Shown: one piece after another, positions 7,671 to 15,210 of the stretch
Numbering within the stretch: the first letter of the stretch is position 1
How the letters are laid out: the number at the start of each line of letters is the position of its first letter
Assembly: GCA_035528275.1 (NCBI GenBank)
Contig: DATKYV010000133.1
Location: 1-23,494, forward strand
Direction of reading: 5' to 3'
From: DATKYV01 sp035528275
Lineage (GTDB): Bacteria > Acidobacteriota > Terriglobia > UBA7540
DNA: 23,494 nucleotides
Made by a program: the position numbers and the translations under genes
Notes under the pieces: model-generated
What the model saw: the letters and a program-made list of their open reading frames with translations, nothing else
What the model was told of the DNA's origin: nothing
Database searches by the model: none

Positions 7671-7916
7671 ATGTTGTCCATCAAAGTGCTCGGCCCTGGT
7701 TGCTCGAACTGTGTCAAGGTGGCACAACTGGCGCAACAGGCGGTAAACACTCTGGGGGTGGAAGCGCAGATTGAGAAAGTCAGTGCAATGCCTGAGATTG
7801 CAAATTACCGGATCCTGGCAACGCCCGGGCTGGTCATCAACGAGAAAGTGGTCTGCGCCGGGCGCATCCCCACACCCGCTGAAATGACCACATGGGTCAC
7901 GAATGCATTAATTTGA
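7671..7916 (+). CDS. Small thioredoxin-like CxxC protein (redox-active disulfide protein 2 type)
   Basis: This 81-residue thioredoxin-fold protein has the active site GPGCSNC (C11, C14) and the cis-proline motif ATPGLVINEKVV (P52). Its length and start match the small thioredoxin/glutaredoxin-like family often encoded beside ArsR regulators and ArsP-type permeases. GGAGGT at 7661-7666 is spaced 4 nt from the ATG at 7671, which decides the start. An upstream in-frame ATG at 7626 would add 15 residues unlike the family. It is the last gene of the operon and probably the reductant of one of the other thiol or lipoyl proteins here (inference). Confidence 0.88.
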   Translation: MLSIKVLGPGCSNCVKVAQLAQQAVNTLGVEAQIEKVSAMPEIANYRILATPGLVINEKVVCAGRIPTPAEMTTWVTNALI

Positions 7917-7919
7917 GGA

Positions 7920-7936
7920 GCGGGCAATAATCCCGC
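7920..7936 (+). terminator. Hairpin after the ArsR operon
   Basis: GCGGG and CCCGC form a 5-bp GC stem around CAATAAT, starting 3 nt after the thioredoxin stop. There is no T-run, so it is only a candidate terminator or 3' stabilising element. Confidence 0.35.
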
Positions 7937-8320
7937 GTCGCTGAAGGCCCTGAGCCTGGCCGGTTAGCATGGCGGAGGGGAATCGCACTTGGGCTGAGTT
8001 GTGAGGACAGGGAAAACGGCCTCCCCAAAGGAGGTGATTCAAGTTGGCATGTTTGGGGTATTAGGGAAGCCCTCATGGCTTGAGGCAGTTGGGAATCACT
8101 CGAATTCTATCTACCTGCACTTCAGGTGTTTGAGTTCCTTTTGGCGTATCCCCACGCGCTAAATGCCGGATGAAGCCGAAGGTCCCGACCGACCGATAAC
8201 AAGGCCAATAGCTCAGAACCGTCCCCACCCATCCGGGAGTATTCGGCCAGGACACGTGATGTCTTACCGACGATTCCGCAAAGCCAATCCGAAATTTTGG
8301 ACGGACCACGGCGCACTCGG
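7937..8320. other. Gene-free stretch with an SD-like hairpin
   Basis: No recognisable gene was found. AAAGGAGGTGAT at 8027-8038 is perfectly complementary to the conserved 3' end of 16S rRNA. Its GGAGG can pair with CCTCC at 8020-8024. A 37-codon frame with an ATG at 8049 follows (14 nt from GGAGG, longer than usual) and has no recognisable family. The rest shows no clear signal. Confidence 0.35.
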
Positions 8321-8365
8321 AACCCGTCAGCTGACGGGTTGCCACTATTTGAGAAGCGGGGCTTC
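8321..8365. repeat. 20-bp perfect palindrome plus adjacent hairpin
   Basis: AACCCGTCAG followed by CTGACGGGTT is a perfect 20-bp palindrome at 8321-8340. GAAGC-GGG-GCTTC (8353-8365) forms a second small hairpin. Both lie directly downstream of the minus-strand lipoprotein stop (8382). They could end or stabilise that transcript, or be a dispersed acidobacterial repeat. Confidence 0.5.
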
Positions 8366-8381
8366 AGGGGCAGGAACCTGT

Positions 8382-9122
8382 TCAGACCACCGGCGGCGCT
8401 TCTGCCAACTCGAGGTTGATCTCGCCCACCCCGCCTTGGACGTCGACCCGAACGGTAACGTCGGATTTCCCGTAGGCGTCGTTGACGTAAGCGTCGCCGT
8501 CTCTTTTGAAACCGTGGGTGTTGATCGACCCAATTCCACCGCGGGCATTTACCCGGACGCCCACGTCTTGGGGGAGCCGGACCGTGGCTTTGCCCACGCC
8601 CCCCTGGATTCGAGCCGTCACATCGTTCTTCCAAGAACCCGTCAGGTCCACCACCGTCTCCCCCGCCCCCATCTTCAGCTCGAGGCTGCCCAGCGAAAGA
8701 GAGCCCAGGGTAAGATCGGCGCGGCCCGCCCCCAATTCCACGGTCAACTCGAGGGGGACGGAATCACTGAACCGCAGATCCCATTCGTAGCGAGCATTCC
8801 CTATCATTCCGCCTGCCCCGGCGGGCTGTCGGATCTCCAGCCGGCCCTGCCCGTCGGTGACCGTGTAGTTCACCTCCGGCCGCCACCGTGCGACGTTGTA
8901 GGCAAAGTCGGCGTCGAGTAATTTTGCGGCGCCACCGCCAACCTTCAACTCCCCGGCGCCCATGTGGATTTCGGCCCGGACCGACTTGGCATCGCCGAGT
9001 TCAACCGATTTTGAATCGGTTTCCAAATCGCCGACGGGAACACCGCCGATGGTGCAGGCGGACACGACCACCAGAGTCGCCAATACCGCCAACAAACCCG
9101 GCTTCGAGTTTCTCCTCTGCAT
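8382..9122 (-). CDS. Toast-rack (LiaF-like/DUF2154) lipoprotein
   Basis: This 246-residue predicted lipoprotein has a basic N-terminus, a hydrophobic stretch and the lipobox VVSAC, with lipidated cysteine C23. The mature part is made of repeated Gly-rich beta strands (MGAGELKVGGGA, ELGAGRADLTLG, KMGAGETVVDL, GGVGKATVRLP, GGIGSINTHG, GGVGEINLEL). This is the parallel-beta toast-rack fold shared with the C-terminal part of LiaF-type cell-wall stress proteins. AAGGAGAA lies 5 nt upstream of the ATG. It is probably exported and anchored in a membrane. Its role is unknown, and a link to envelope stress is only an analogy. It follows the TIM-barrel gene on the same strand, separated by a hairpin. 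Confidence 0.8.
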   Translation of the reverse strand: MQRRNSKPGLLAVLATLVVVSACTIGGVPVGDLETDSKSVELGDAKSVRAEIHMGAGELKVGGGAAKLLDADFAYNVARWRPEVNYTVTDGQGRLEIRQPAGAGGMIGNARYEWDLRFSDSVPLELTVELGAGRADLTLGSLSLGSLELKMGAGETVVDLTGSWKNDVTARIQGGVGKATVRLPQDVGVRVNARGGIGSINTHGFKRDGDAYVNDAYGKSDVTVRVDVQGGVGEINLELAEAPPVV

Positions 9123-9145
9123 GGCTTCTCCTTATCTCGTCAAAT

Positions 9146-9161
9146 TCGCCCGTCGGGGCGA
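9146..9161 (-). terminator. Hairpin between the TIM-barrel and lipoprotein genes
   Basis: TCGCCC and GGGCGA form a perfect 6-bp stem with a 4-nt loop. On the minus strand it is followed by ATTT only. It lies 40 nt after the TIM-barrel stop and just before the lipoprotein ribosome site, so it may terminate or attenuate read-through. Confidence 0.4.
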
Positions 9162-9201
9162 GAAGACCAAAACCCTGCCGTTGAAGGGGGGACCGTTCGC
9201 A

Positions 9202-10104
9202 TCACACCTCGGGCGGGAAAACGCCGCGCAAGTACTCGAGGTCGTAGCGAACGCTCTCCTCCGGTCCCAGCGGCAGCTTCGTTCCTTCGATATGCATCCA
9301 TCCCCGGTAGCCGATGTCATCCATCGCCCGGCGGACCTCCGGAAAATCCATCGTCCCTTTTCCGTAGAGGTCATCGTTGTCCTTGGCGTGGAATTCGCAG
9401 ATGTGTTTCCCCAGAAAGCGGATCTCCTTGAAGATGTCGTAGCCCCGCTTTTGAGAATTGCCCACATCGTAGTAGACCTGGACGGCGGGCGAGCCGACGC
9501 GGTCGAGGATTTCCATGTGCTGATCGGCGTCGAGCCAGCTTTCGACACCGAGGGTAACGCCGGCCTTCTCGGCCTTCGGCGCAATTTCTTTGAGGCGCGC
9601 GATGACAACCTCGGTGCCCTGCTTGTCGTCTCGCAAATCACCTTTGGAAAAGAACGCCAGCAGCACGACGTTCACCCCGAAAACCTTGCAGACGTCCACG
9701 CTGTCGGAAACCCACTGGGCGGCGCGCGGGTCGCTTTTCAAAGGCACTTCGTTCAGCGCTCCGATGGCCAGTGACGAGATAGCGACGCCCGTTTGTTTTC
9801 GCGCCTCCAGATATCTCTGCTGCACTTCGGGCTTGCGCAGCGGCAGGTCGTCCTTCGGATCCCCCAGGTCCACCTGGATGCCGTCGAGCCCCAGTTTCTT
9901 CGCCACCTCGAGCGCCGAGGGGTCCGTCCGCTTGCCCAGTGTCCAATCGCAGGCGCCGATCTTGAATCCGAGGGGCCGGGCAAGGGCCAGCCGAGACCCC
10001 GTCAGAGGCCAATCTGCAAACCCCGCTTTCAGCGCCAGTCCTGCGGCGGCAAAACGGGCGCTTTCAGCCATCATTTCGCGGCGGGTAAGACGTTTAGAGC
10101 CCAT
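9202..10104 (-). CDS. Tat-exported sugar phosphate isomerase/epimerase-like TIM-barrel protein
   Basis: This 300-residue protein has the xylose-isomerase-like TIM barrel. The N-terminus LTRREMMAES plus an Ala-rich hydrophobic stretch is a twin-arginine signal, so it is folded in the cytoplasm and exported. Likely metal ligands are E188 (GVESWLD), D213 (YYDVGNS), H239 (EFHAKDND) and E273 (MHIEGTKL), the usual Glu/Asp/His/Glu set. The family isomerises or epimerises ketoses and related compounds. The exact substrate is unknown. It lies 126 nt downstream of a Tat-exported Gfo/Idh/MocA oxidoreductase on the same strand. That pairing is frequent in Acidobacteriota and Planctomycetota and suggests a shared 3-keto-sugar or polyol step (inference). 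Confidence 0.87.
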   Translation of the reverse strand: MGSKRLTRREMMAESARFAAAGLALKAGFADWPLTGSRLALARPLGFKIGACDWTLGKRTDPSALEVAKKLGLDGIQVDLGDPKDDLPLRKPEVQQRYLEARKQTGVAISSLAIGALNEVPLKSDPRAAQWVSDSVDVCKVFGVNVVLLAFFSKGDLRDDKQGTEVVIARLKEIAPKAEKAGVTLGVESWLDADQHMEILDRVGSPAVQVYYDVGNSQKRGYDIFKEIRFLGKHICEFHAKDNDDLYGKGTMDFPEVRRAMDDIGYRGWMHIEGTKLPLGPEESVRYDLEYLRGVFPPEV

Positions 10105-10230
10105 ACTTCTCCCTCCTCAGCATACGAATTGAAGTTCCCATGTGTTCCAGCGATTTCAGCCTTCCGAACGCCCCCACCCCATCGTCATCCGGCGAGACGG
10201 ACAGGATGAGAGCGGCGCGCTTCATTCCCG

Positions 10231-11469
10231 TCAGGCCGTCAAGCCGTCAAGGTTCGGGACGAGCCGCTCGTTGGCCGTCATCATCTCTTCCCAGGTGACT
10301 CCGCGTTGGCCGTACGCCGCCATGCGGCCGAGAATCGTGGTGAGATTGCTGCGAACGCTGGGGGCGACGGTGTCATTGGAAAACCGGCCTTGAGTGACGT
10401 TGTCATGGAAGGCGGCGATGTTTCGAATGGCGCCGTTGGGATAAAGGTCTTCCACCTTTCCTCCCGCGTAGGGAGTCTTCCCTTTGATGGAAACCTCTCC
10501 GAAGTAATGGGTATCGATCGTTCCCTCGGTGCCGTACATTCGGCAGAGGATGTCGTCCCATCCCGCGCCCAGTTGCTTCGAGCAAAAGCTGACCAGCACG
10601 TCGCCGGGGAAAGTGAAGACCACGGAAAAGTGGTCCCAGCAATTCCCCATCGTGCGGTCCCCGCGCCCTCCGCTGCCATAGGCGTGAACCGGGTGGGCGT
10701 CCAGAATCCAGGCGGCGACGTCGATGGAGTGAATGTTCTGCTCGGTGATCACGTCGCCGGATAGCGCCCGGTCCAGGCCCCAGGCGCGCAGGCGAAGCTC
10801 GGGGTTCGTGGGATCGGGGCGCAGGTCTTCGATCTGGCGTTTCCAAGGGATGTCGGCGATGTAGGTGGCCTCGCCGCAGATAATCCGCCCAATGTCGCCT
10901 TTCTGCGCTCGTTCCACCGCTTCGCGATACAGGGGATCGGTCCGGGTCTGGAAGTCGACCAGGAAGCAGCGCTTGTTGGCGGCGGCTTTGCGCCCGCTCT
11001 CTTCCACGCTGCGGCATCCCGGAACGTCCACCCCAATCGGCTTGGCGAGATAGACGTGCGCGCCGGCATCCACCGCCGCGGCCGCCTGTTGGGGATGGAA
11101 GTAGGGCGGACTCTCAATCGCCACCGCGTCCACTTTCCCATCCAGCAGCTTCTTGTAGCAGGAAAGGCCGGCATAGCGCCGCTCCGCAGCCAAATTGAAC
11201 TTTTCGCCGAAGGCGTCCACGCGGTCCTGGAAGTAATCCGCCCCCGCCACCACTTCGTAGCCGCCGTGCTTCATGAAGAGATCGGCGATCCAGGTGCCGC
11301 GCTGGCCGCAGCCAATCATGCCCAAGGCGATTTTGGAATTAGCCTGCGTGCCGCGGACGAGCTGCGGCTTCAGGATTGTCACCGAAGCGGCAGCCATACC
11401 CGCTCCCGCCAGGAACTCCCGGCGGCCGATTCGCTGGACGATTCTCGGCTTTTTGGATTCACCCGACAT
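10231..11469 (-). CDS. Tat-exported Gfo/Idh/MocA-family oxidoreductase
   Basis: This 412-residue NAD(P)-dependent or tightly cofactor-bound sugar oxidoreductase starts with a twin-arginine signal (GRREFLAGAG, residues 15-24). The Rossmann motif GMIGCGQRG is at 50-58. The family lysine is K143, in AKPIG instead of the common EKP. The catalytic-site histidine is probably H247 (EQNIHSIDVAAW). AGGAGGG 7 nt upstream of the ATG at 11469 fixes the start. The longer open frame upstream to 11883 is Pro/Ala-rich non-family sequence and was rejected. The protein probably acts in the periplasm on a sugar or cyclitol together with the downstream TIM-barrel protein. The substrate is not visible from sequence. 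Confidence 0.9.
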   Translation of the reverse strand: MSGESKKPRIVQRIGRREFLAGAGMAAASVTILKPQLVRGTQANSKIALGMIGCGQRGTWIADLFMKHGGYEVVAGADYFQDRVDAFGEKFNLAAERRYAGLSCYKKLLDGKVDAVAIESPPYFHPQQAAAAVDAGAHVYLAKPIGVDVPGCRSVEESGRKAAANKRCFLVDFQTRTDPLYREAVERAQKGDIGRIICGEATYIADIPWKRQIEDLRPDPTNPELRLRAWGLDRALSGDVITEQNIHSIDVAAWILDAHPVHAYGSGGRGDRTMGNCWDHFSVVFTFPGDVLVSFCSKQLGAGWDDILCRMYGTEGTIDTHYFGEVSIKGKTPYAGGKVEDLYPNGAIRNIAAFHDNVTQGRFSNDTVAPSVRSNLTTILGRMAAYGQRGVTWEEMMTANERLVPNLDGLTA

Positions 11470-11654
11470 TTTGTTACCCTCCTGTTTGAGGAAGTGGCGA
11501 AGAAGACGCACCGCCAGCCGAACACTATCAACCACAGTCCGCAATTTCAAGGCGGCCGGCGGCTGAGCACCCTGTTGCGGCGTCGGCGTCTGCTGAGGCG
11601 AGGGAGACCGAGGGGGTGGAGAAATGCTTCCCGGAAACCGAGGCGGATTCTTAA

Positions 11655-11987
11655 CTAAACAGTTTCCAGGTGAGGAAAGATCACCTGCACATCTTGCAGG
11701 GTTATCAGGCGCTGTTTCGCCATCCGGCGCAAGGTGGGCAGGACGTGGGCCACTTGCCCGGCGCGATCGATGAATTGAACAATCAGGGGACGCCTGCCCT
11801 GCAACTCGCCCGCGGCGGGTGCAGGCGCCGTCGTTCCCGCCGTGAACCCGGCCAAGGCCGGCAAAACCGTCCCACCGGCGCAACCGGAACGATTGAGGAA
11901 TTCCAGGATCGCCTCATGCAACGGCCGCCCTTCCCATTCATCCGCTTCGTTGAGATAAACACATACAAGCTGGTAGCCGGTCGCCAT
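11655..11987 (-). CDS. DUF190-family PII-like protein
   Basis: This 110-residue protein of the DUF190 family has a ferredoxin-like PII-type fold. Family signatures are visible: VCVYLNEADEWEGRPLHEAILEFL, then GCAGGTVLPALAGFTAG, then RPLIVQFIDRAGQVAHVLPTL and LITLQDVQVI. The variable loop (residues 50-65, TTAPAPAAGEL) replaces the usual segment before the LS-DLP-like strand. GGAGGG 6 nt upstream supports the ATG at 11987. DUF190 genes often stand beside CrcB fluoride channels, but none is here. The nearest transporter is the divergent TSUP gene. A signalling role by nucleotide binding is plausible but not shown. Confidence 0.85.
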   Translation of the reverse strand: MATGYQLVCVYLNEADEWEGRPLHEAILEFLNRSGCAGGTVLPALAGFTAGTTAPAPAAGELQGRRPLIVQFIDRAGQVAHVLPTLRRMAKQRLITLQDVQVIFPHLETV

Positions 11988-12374
11988 TCAACCCTCCACG
12001 CGAACCCATTTCCCCCGGATGGTCGCGCCGATTAAATGGAATTATGCACAAACCATCGCGCTGCGCCAGTGAAAAAGTTTATGTCCCCGAGAACTCTTCA
12101 CTGTGGTCCACCAGATTTTTCAATATATAACTGTGTAACAGACTCCGTTGCGAAGAATTTGGCCTCGCTGGCCTCAGGGGGCGGCGTTGATGAAGCGAAT
12201 CCGGGCGCCTCGGGCGAAGGGCCGCACGAATTCGCGGCAATTCGTCCGAGCCTCCATTACAATCGCAACCCGCTGATGAGCGAAGCCGCGAGTCGGTTCG
12301 AAGCAGGCGTGCGGTCTCATGGCCTGCATCCGCGCCCGGCTTCATGGCCGGATGAAACGCAAGGCGAGATGCCA
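11988..12374. other. Divergent intergenic region between DUF190 and TSUP genes
   Basis: The stretch around 12080-12150 is markedly A+T-rich (TTTTTCAATATATAACTG) in an otherwise GC-rich window and probably holds the promoters of the two divergent transcripts. A near-palindrome CTGTGGTCCACCAG lies at its edge. No convincing -35/-10 pair was found on either strand. The open frame that runs through it on the plus strand has no family similarity before 12369. Confidence 0.45.
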
Positions 12375-13115
12375 ATGTGGCTTGGGACTTTGCTAACCGT
12401 GCTGATGGGCGTTTCGCTGGGCCTGCTGGGCGGCGGAGGTTCCATCCTCGCCGTGCCCATTCTCGTTTACGTCATCGGCCTGGACGTCCATCACGCCATC
12501 GCTCTTTCGCTGCTTCTGGTGGGCGGAACGGCGGTATTGGGCGCGGGCTTCCATCACCGCAATTCCCCCCTCGCCTGGCGCGAGGCCCTGCTGTTCGCCG
12601 CCTGCGGCGTCCCCTTCAGCTTCCTGGGCGGGATTGTCTCACGGCGCTTTCCCGGGCCGATCCTGCTGCTGCTCTTCGGCCTGCTCATGGTGACGGTGGG
12701 TGGTCTGATGCTTCGACCGCGCCCCGAACCGCACGAAGGCAAACGCCGAAGCGTGGCGCTGTTTATCCTGGCCGGCGCGGGCGTGGGATTTCTCACCGGA
12801 TTCCTCGGCGTGGGCGGCGGTTTCCTGATCGTCCCGGCGTTCATCCTGCTACTTCACATGCCCACGCGCCGTGCCATCGGCACCTCGCTGGTGGTCATCG
12901 CCGTCAATTGCGCCTCGGCGCTGGTCGGTCACTGGCCATCGCTCCAAATGCAGTGGCGGTTGATTGTTCCCCTCAGCGTCGCGGCACTTGCCGGGAGCTT
13001 GGCGGGCGTGGAACTCTCGCGACGTTTCAGCCCCCGCTCCCTGCGTCAAGTGTTCGGCGTATTCGTCGTGATCATCGGGCTGGCGATCGTCCTGCGCAAC
13101 CTGCCGATCCCTTAG
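12375..13115 (+). CDS. TSUP-family (TauE/SafE) membrane transporter
   Basis: This 246-residue protein has about eight hydrophobic helices and the two internally repeated TSUP motifs GLLGGGGSILAVPILVY (N-half) and GFLGVGGGFLIVPAF (C-half). TSUP proteins move sulfite, sulfonates, sulfur compounds or organic anions across the inner membrane. The substrate here is unknown. The start is ATG 12375 or the in-frame ATG 12369; AGGCGAG lies 6 nt before the former. The longer frame from 12036 would add over 100 non-hydrophobic residues and was rejected. A link to the thiol/sulfur operon at 5163-7916 is possible but 4 kb away and unproven. Confidence 0.87.
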   Translation: MWLGTLLTVLMGVSLGLLGGGGSILAVPILVYVIGLDVHHAIALSLLLVGGTAVLGAGFHHRNSPLAWREALLFAACGVPFSFLGGIVSRRFPGPILLLLFGLLMVTVGGLMLRPRPEPHEGKRRSVALFILAGAGVGFLTGFLGVGGGFLIVPAFILLLHMPTRRAIGTSLVVIAVNCASALVGHWPSLQMQWRLIVPLSVAALAGSLAGVELSRRFSPRSLRQVFGVFVVIIGLAIVLRNLPIP

Positions 13116-13210
13116 CGCCCTGCGAATCTTCGCGGGAAGAAGTGGCGCTCCGACCAAGGCTCCAGTAGAATCCTGCCCGGCAGAATGATTTCCAAAGGGA
13201 AACAGCCGGT

Positions 13211-14134
13211 ATGATGCGAAGCATTCTGTTAGCCGCCTCTCAGAACTCCTGGCTGCGCGAGCGCGTTCCCAGGTTCCGGTTTGTGCGCCGCGCCGTTTCG
13301 CGATTCATGCCGGGAGAGGAAATCGGTGACGCCCTCGCCGCCGCAGCCGAGCTCAAAGAGAAAGGCATTCGGACGGTTCTGACCCACCTCGGGGAAAACA
13401 TCGCCGCCGCAAAGGAAGCCGAATCGGTCGCCGACCATTATCTCGACGTCCTCGACCGAGTCGCCCGCGCCGGCCTTCCCACCGAGGTATCCGTGAAGCT
13501 GACCCACCTGGGGCTGGATTTGAGCGCCGAGTTTTGCTACGCGAATCTCCGGCGGATCATCGAGTGCGCCGGAGCTCACAGCGTGGTCTGGATCGACATG
13601 GAGACGAGCGATTACGTTGATGTAACGCTCGACCTCTACCGCCGCGCTCGCCAGGCTTACCAGAATGTGGGCGTATGCCTGCAGGCCTACCTCTATCGGA
13701 CGGCCGACGATCTCGCCTCCCTCATCCCTCTTGGCCCGGCGATCCGGCTCGTCAAGGGAGCTTACAGGGAGCCCGCAGATCGCGCCTTCCCCCGCAAGCG
13801 AGATGTGGACGAGAATTTCTTCGCCTTGTCGCAACAACTCCTGAGCGACGAGGCCCGTCGCGCCGGCGTGCGAGCGGGCATCGCCACCCACGATCTCGAG
13901 CTCATCCGGCGCATCGAGGATTACGCCAAGTCCCGGGATTTGGGCAAGGATTGCCTGGATTTCCAGATGCTCTATGGAATTCAGCGGACGGAACAGCTCC
14001 GGCTGGTCCGGGAGGGCTGGCGAACCCTCGTCCTGATTTCCTACGGGACCTACTGGTTTCCCTGGTATATGCGGCGACTCGCGGAGCGACCGGCGAATCT
14101 CCTTTTCGTCGCGCGAAATATCTTTACGGGTTGA
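13211..14134 (+). CDS. Monofunctional proline dehydrogenase
   Basis: This 307-residue FAD-dependent enzyme oxidises L-proline to 1-pyrroline-5-carboxylate and passes electrons to the quinone pool. It has the length of stand-alone PRODH proteins. Family motifs in order are SVKLTHLGLD (94-103), VWIDMETSDY (126-135), CLQAYLYRT (156-164), IRLVKGAYREP (178-188), DFQMLYGIQ (250-258) and the substrate-contacting YMRRLAERPANL (286-297). AAGGGAA lies upstream of tandem ATG codons at 13211. The partner P5C dehydrogenase is not in the window. Proline is also an osmolyte, so its position beside the compatible-solute island is suggestive but may be chance. Confidence 0.93.
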   Translation: MMRSILLAASQNSWLRERVPRFRFVRRAVSRFMPGEEIGDALAAAAELKEKGIRTVLTHLGENIAAAKEAESVADHYLDVLDRVARAGLPTEVSVKLTHLGLDLSAEFCYANLRRIIECAGAHSVVWIDMETSDYVDVTLDLYRRARQAYQNVGVCLQAYLYRTADDLASLIPLGPAIRLVKGAYREPADRAFPRKRDVDENFFALSQQLLSDEARRAGVRAGIATHDLELIRRIEDYAKSRDLGKDCLDFQMLYGIQRTEQLRLVREGWRTLVLISYGTYWFPWYMRRLAERPANLLFVARNIFTG

Positions 14135-14191
14135 AGGCGCGCCCGAGCGTTTCAGCGTTGACGGCAAGCTGCACGCCGCGAAGGAAAAAAC

Positions 14192-15149
14192 TCAGACGTG
14201 GTTGCGGAGCATCAGCTCCTTCGGGTGGGGATCGAGATAGACCTGTCCTTCGAGATAGGAAACCTTGTGCAGCCGCACGTAATGGCGCAAAAGTGTTAGC
14301 GGGACGACGAGCGGAACGAGCCCGCGCCGGTAGTCCTCAATGATACCAGCGAGCTCTTTTCTGTCTTCGTTTCCCAGCCGGTCCTTAAAGTAACCTGCCA
14401 TGTGTTGAAGGACGTTGGTGTGGCGGCGCGGGGTGGCGATCTTGGCCAGCGCCGTCATATACACTTCCACGTAGCGCCGTTCCAGCTCCGCTCGCGGCGT
14501 GCCCTTGGCGCCAGCGACCAGCCGGCCGAGCTTCTCATGGGCAGCAGCGTCGTGGGCCAGCAAGAGAAATTTTTCGCCGGTGTGAAAACGGACCAGATCG
14601 CCTCGCCGCCAGGGACGGACGAAGAAGTCGCGCAGACGCCGGTAGGCGAAAACCCGTTCGATAAAATTCTCGCGCAGCCGCGCGTCCTGGAGGCGGCCTT
14701 CGTCCTCGACGGGGAGCAGGGGCAAGCGCGCCATCAGGGATTCGGCGAAAAGCCCGCGTCCCGATCTTGTGGGAGCTCCGCTCTTCCCGTAAAGGCGCAC
14801 GCGCTCCATGCCGCAGTTCGGGCGAATCTTTTTTCAGGATGTAGCCGGAGAGTTCCAGCTTATCGAGCTCGCGCGCCTTTCTCTCGGCGTAGCGCCGCAT
14901 GGCCTCAGTATGGTCCGTCCCGCTCTGTGTGCCCTTCAGTCGGATTCCACCGATATCCTGGACCAGGTGGATGGCCTCGCGCGGCGTTCCCAGACCGATG
15001 TCGACTTCCGGGCAAACAGGGACGAAGGAAACGTATTTGTTCAGAGTTTCCGTGACGAAGTCGTTGCGCTTGTGCCCGCCGTCGAAGCGCACCTGCTCAC
15101 CCAATAGACAAGCGGAAACACCGATACGAATTTCTGAGGTCGGGTTCAC
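14192..15149 (-). pseudogene. TudS (DUF523) - DUF1722 fusion protein, split by a one-base frameshift
   Basis: One gene of about 319 codons is split into two frames. The N-half (GTG start at 15149) is DUF523, the TudS desulfidase family that holds a [4Fe-4S] cluster on three cysteines. C14 (VSACLLG) and C46 (PVCPEVDIGLGTPRE) are intact. The C-half is DUF1722 (RLRENFIERVFAYRRLRDFF). The frames join at GYILKKDSP, after which the family reads SPxCGMERV. Here one extra base puts CGMERVRLYGKSG into the other frame, so the third cluster cysteine is lost from the first frame. The total length (958 nt) is one more than a multiple of three. An A6 run (14829-14834, minus strand) and a CCCG lie at the junction. 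A sequencing or assembly error, a true pseudogene or a recoding event are all possible. Confidence 0.82.
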
Positions 15150-15210
15150 CGATCACCCTGGGGGGGGCCAATCGACGGGCCCGCTGCGCCGGCGCTTCCG
15201 CCGCCCGCTA

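Noticed and set aside
11470..11883. Upstream extension of the MocA-type oxidoreductase frame
   Set aside because: The added 138 residues are Pro/Arg-rich and unlike the family. A strong ribosome site and the Tat signal fix the start at 11469.
12036..12368. Upstream extension of the TSUP frame
   Set aside because: The added segment is hydrophilic, overlaps the A+T-rich control region and has no ribosome site.
12079..12375. 98-codon minus-strand frame opposite the TSUP start region
   Set aside because: It has no ribosome site or motif, and it overlaps the presumed promoters of the divergent genes.
14829..14834. Programmed -1 frameshifting on the A6 run in the TudS-DUF1722 gene
   Set aside because: The downstream frame needs a +1 (or -2) shift, not -1, and no classic slippery heptamer is in phase. 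An indel or sequencing error is simpler.
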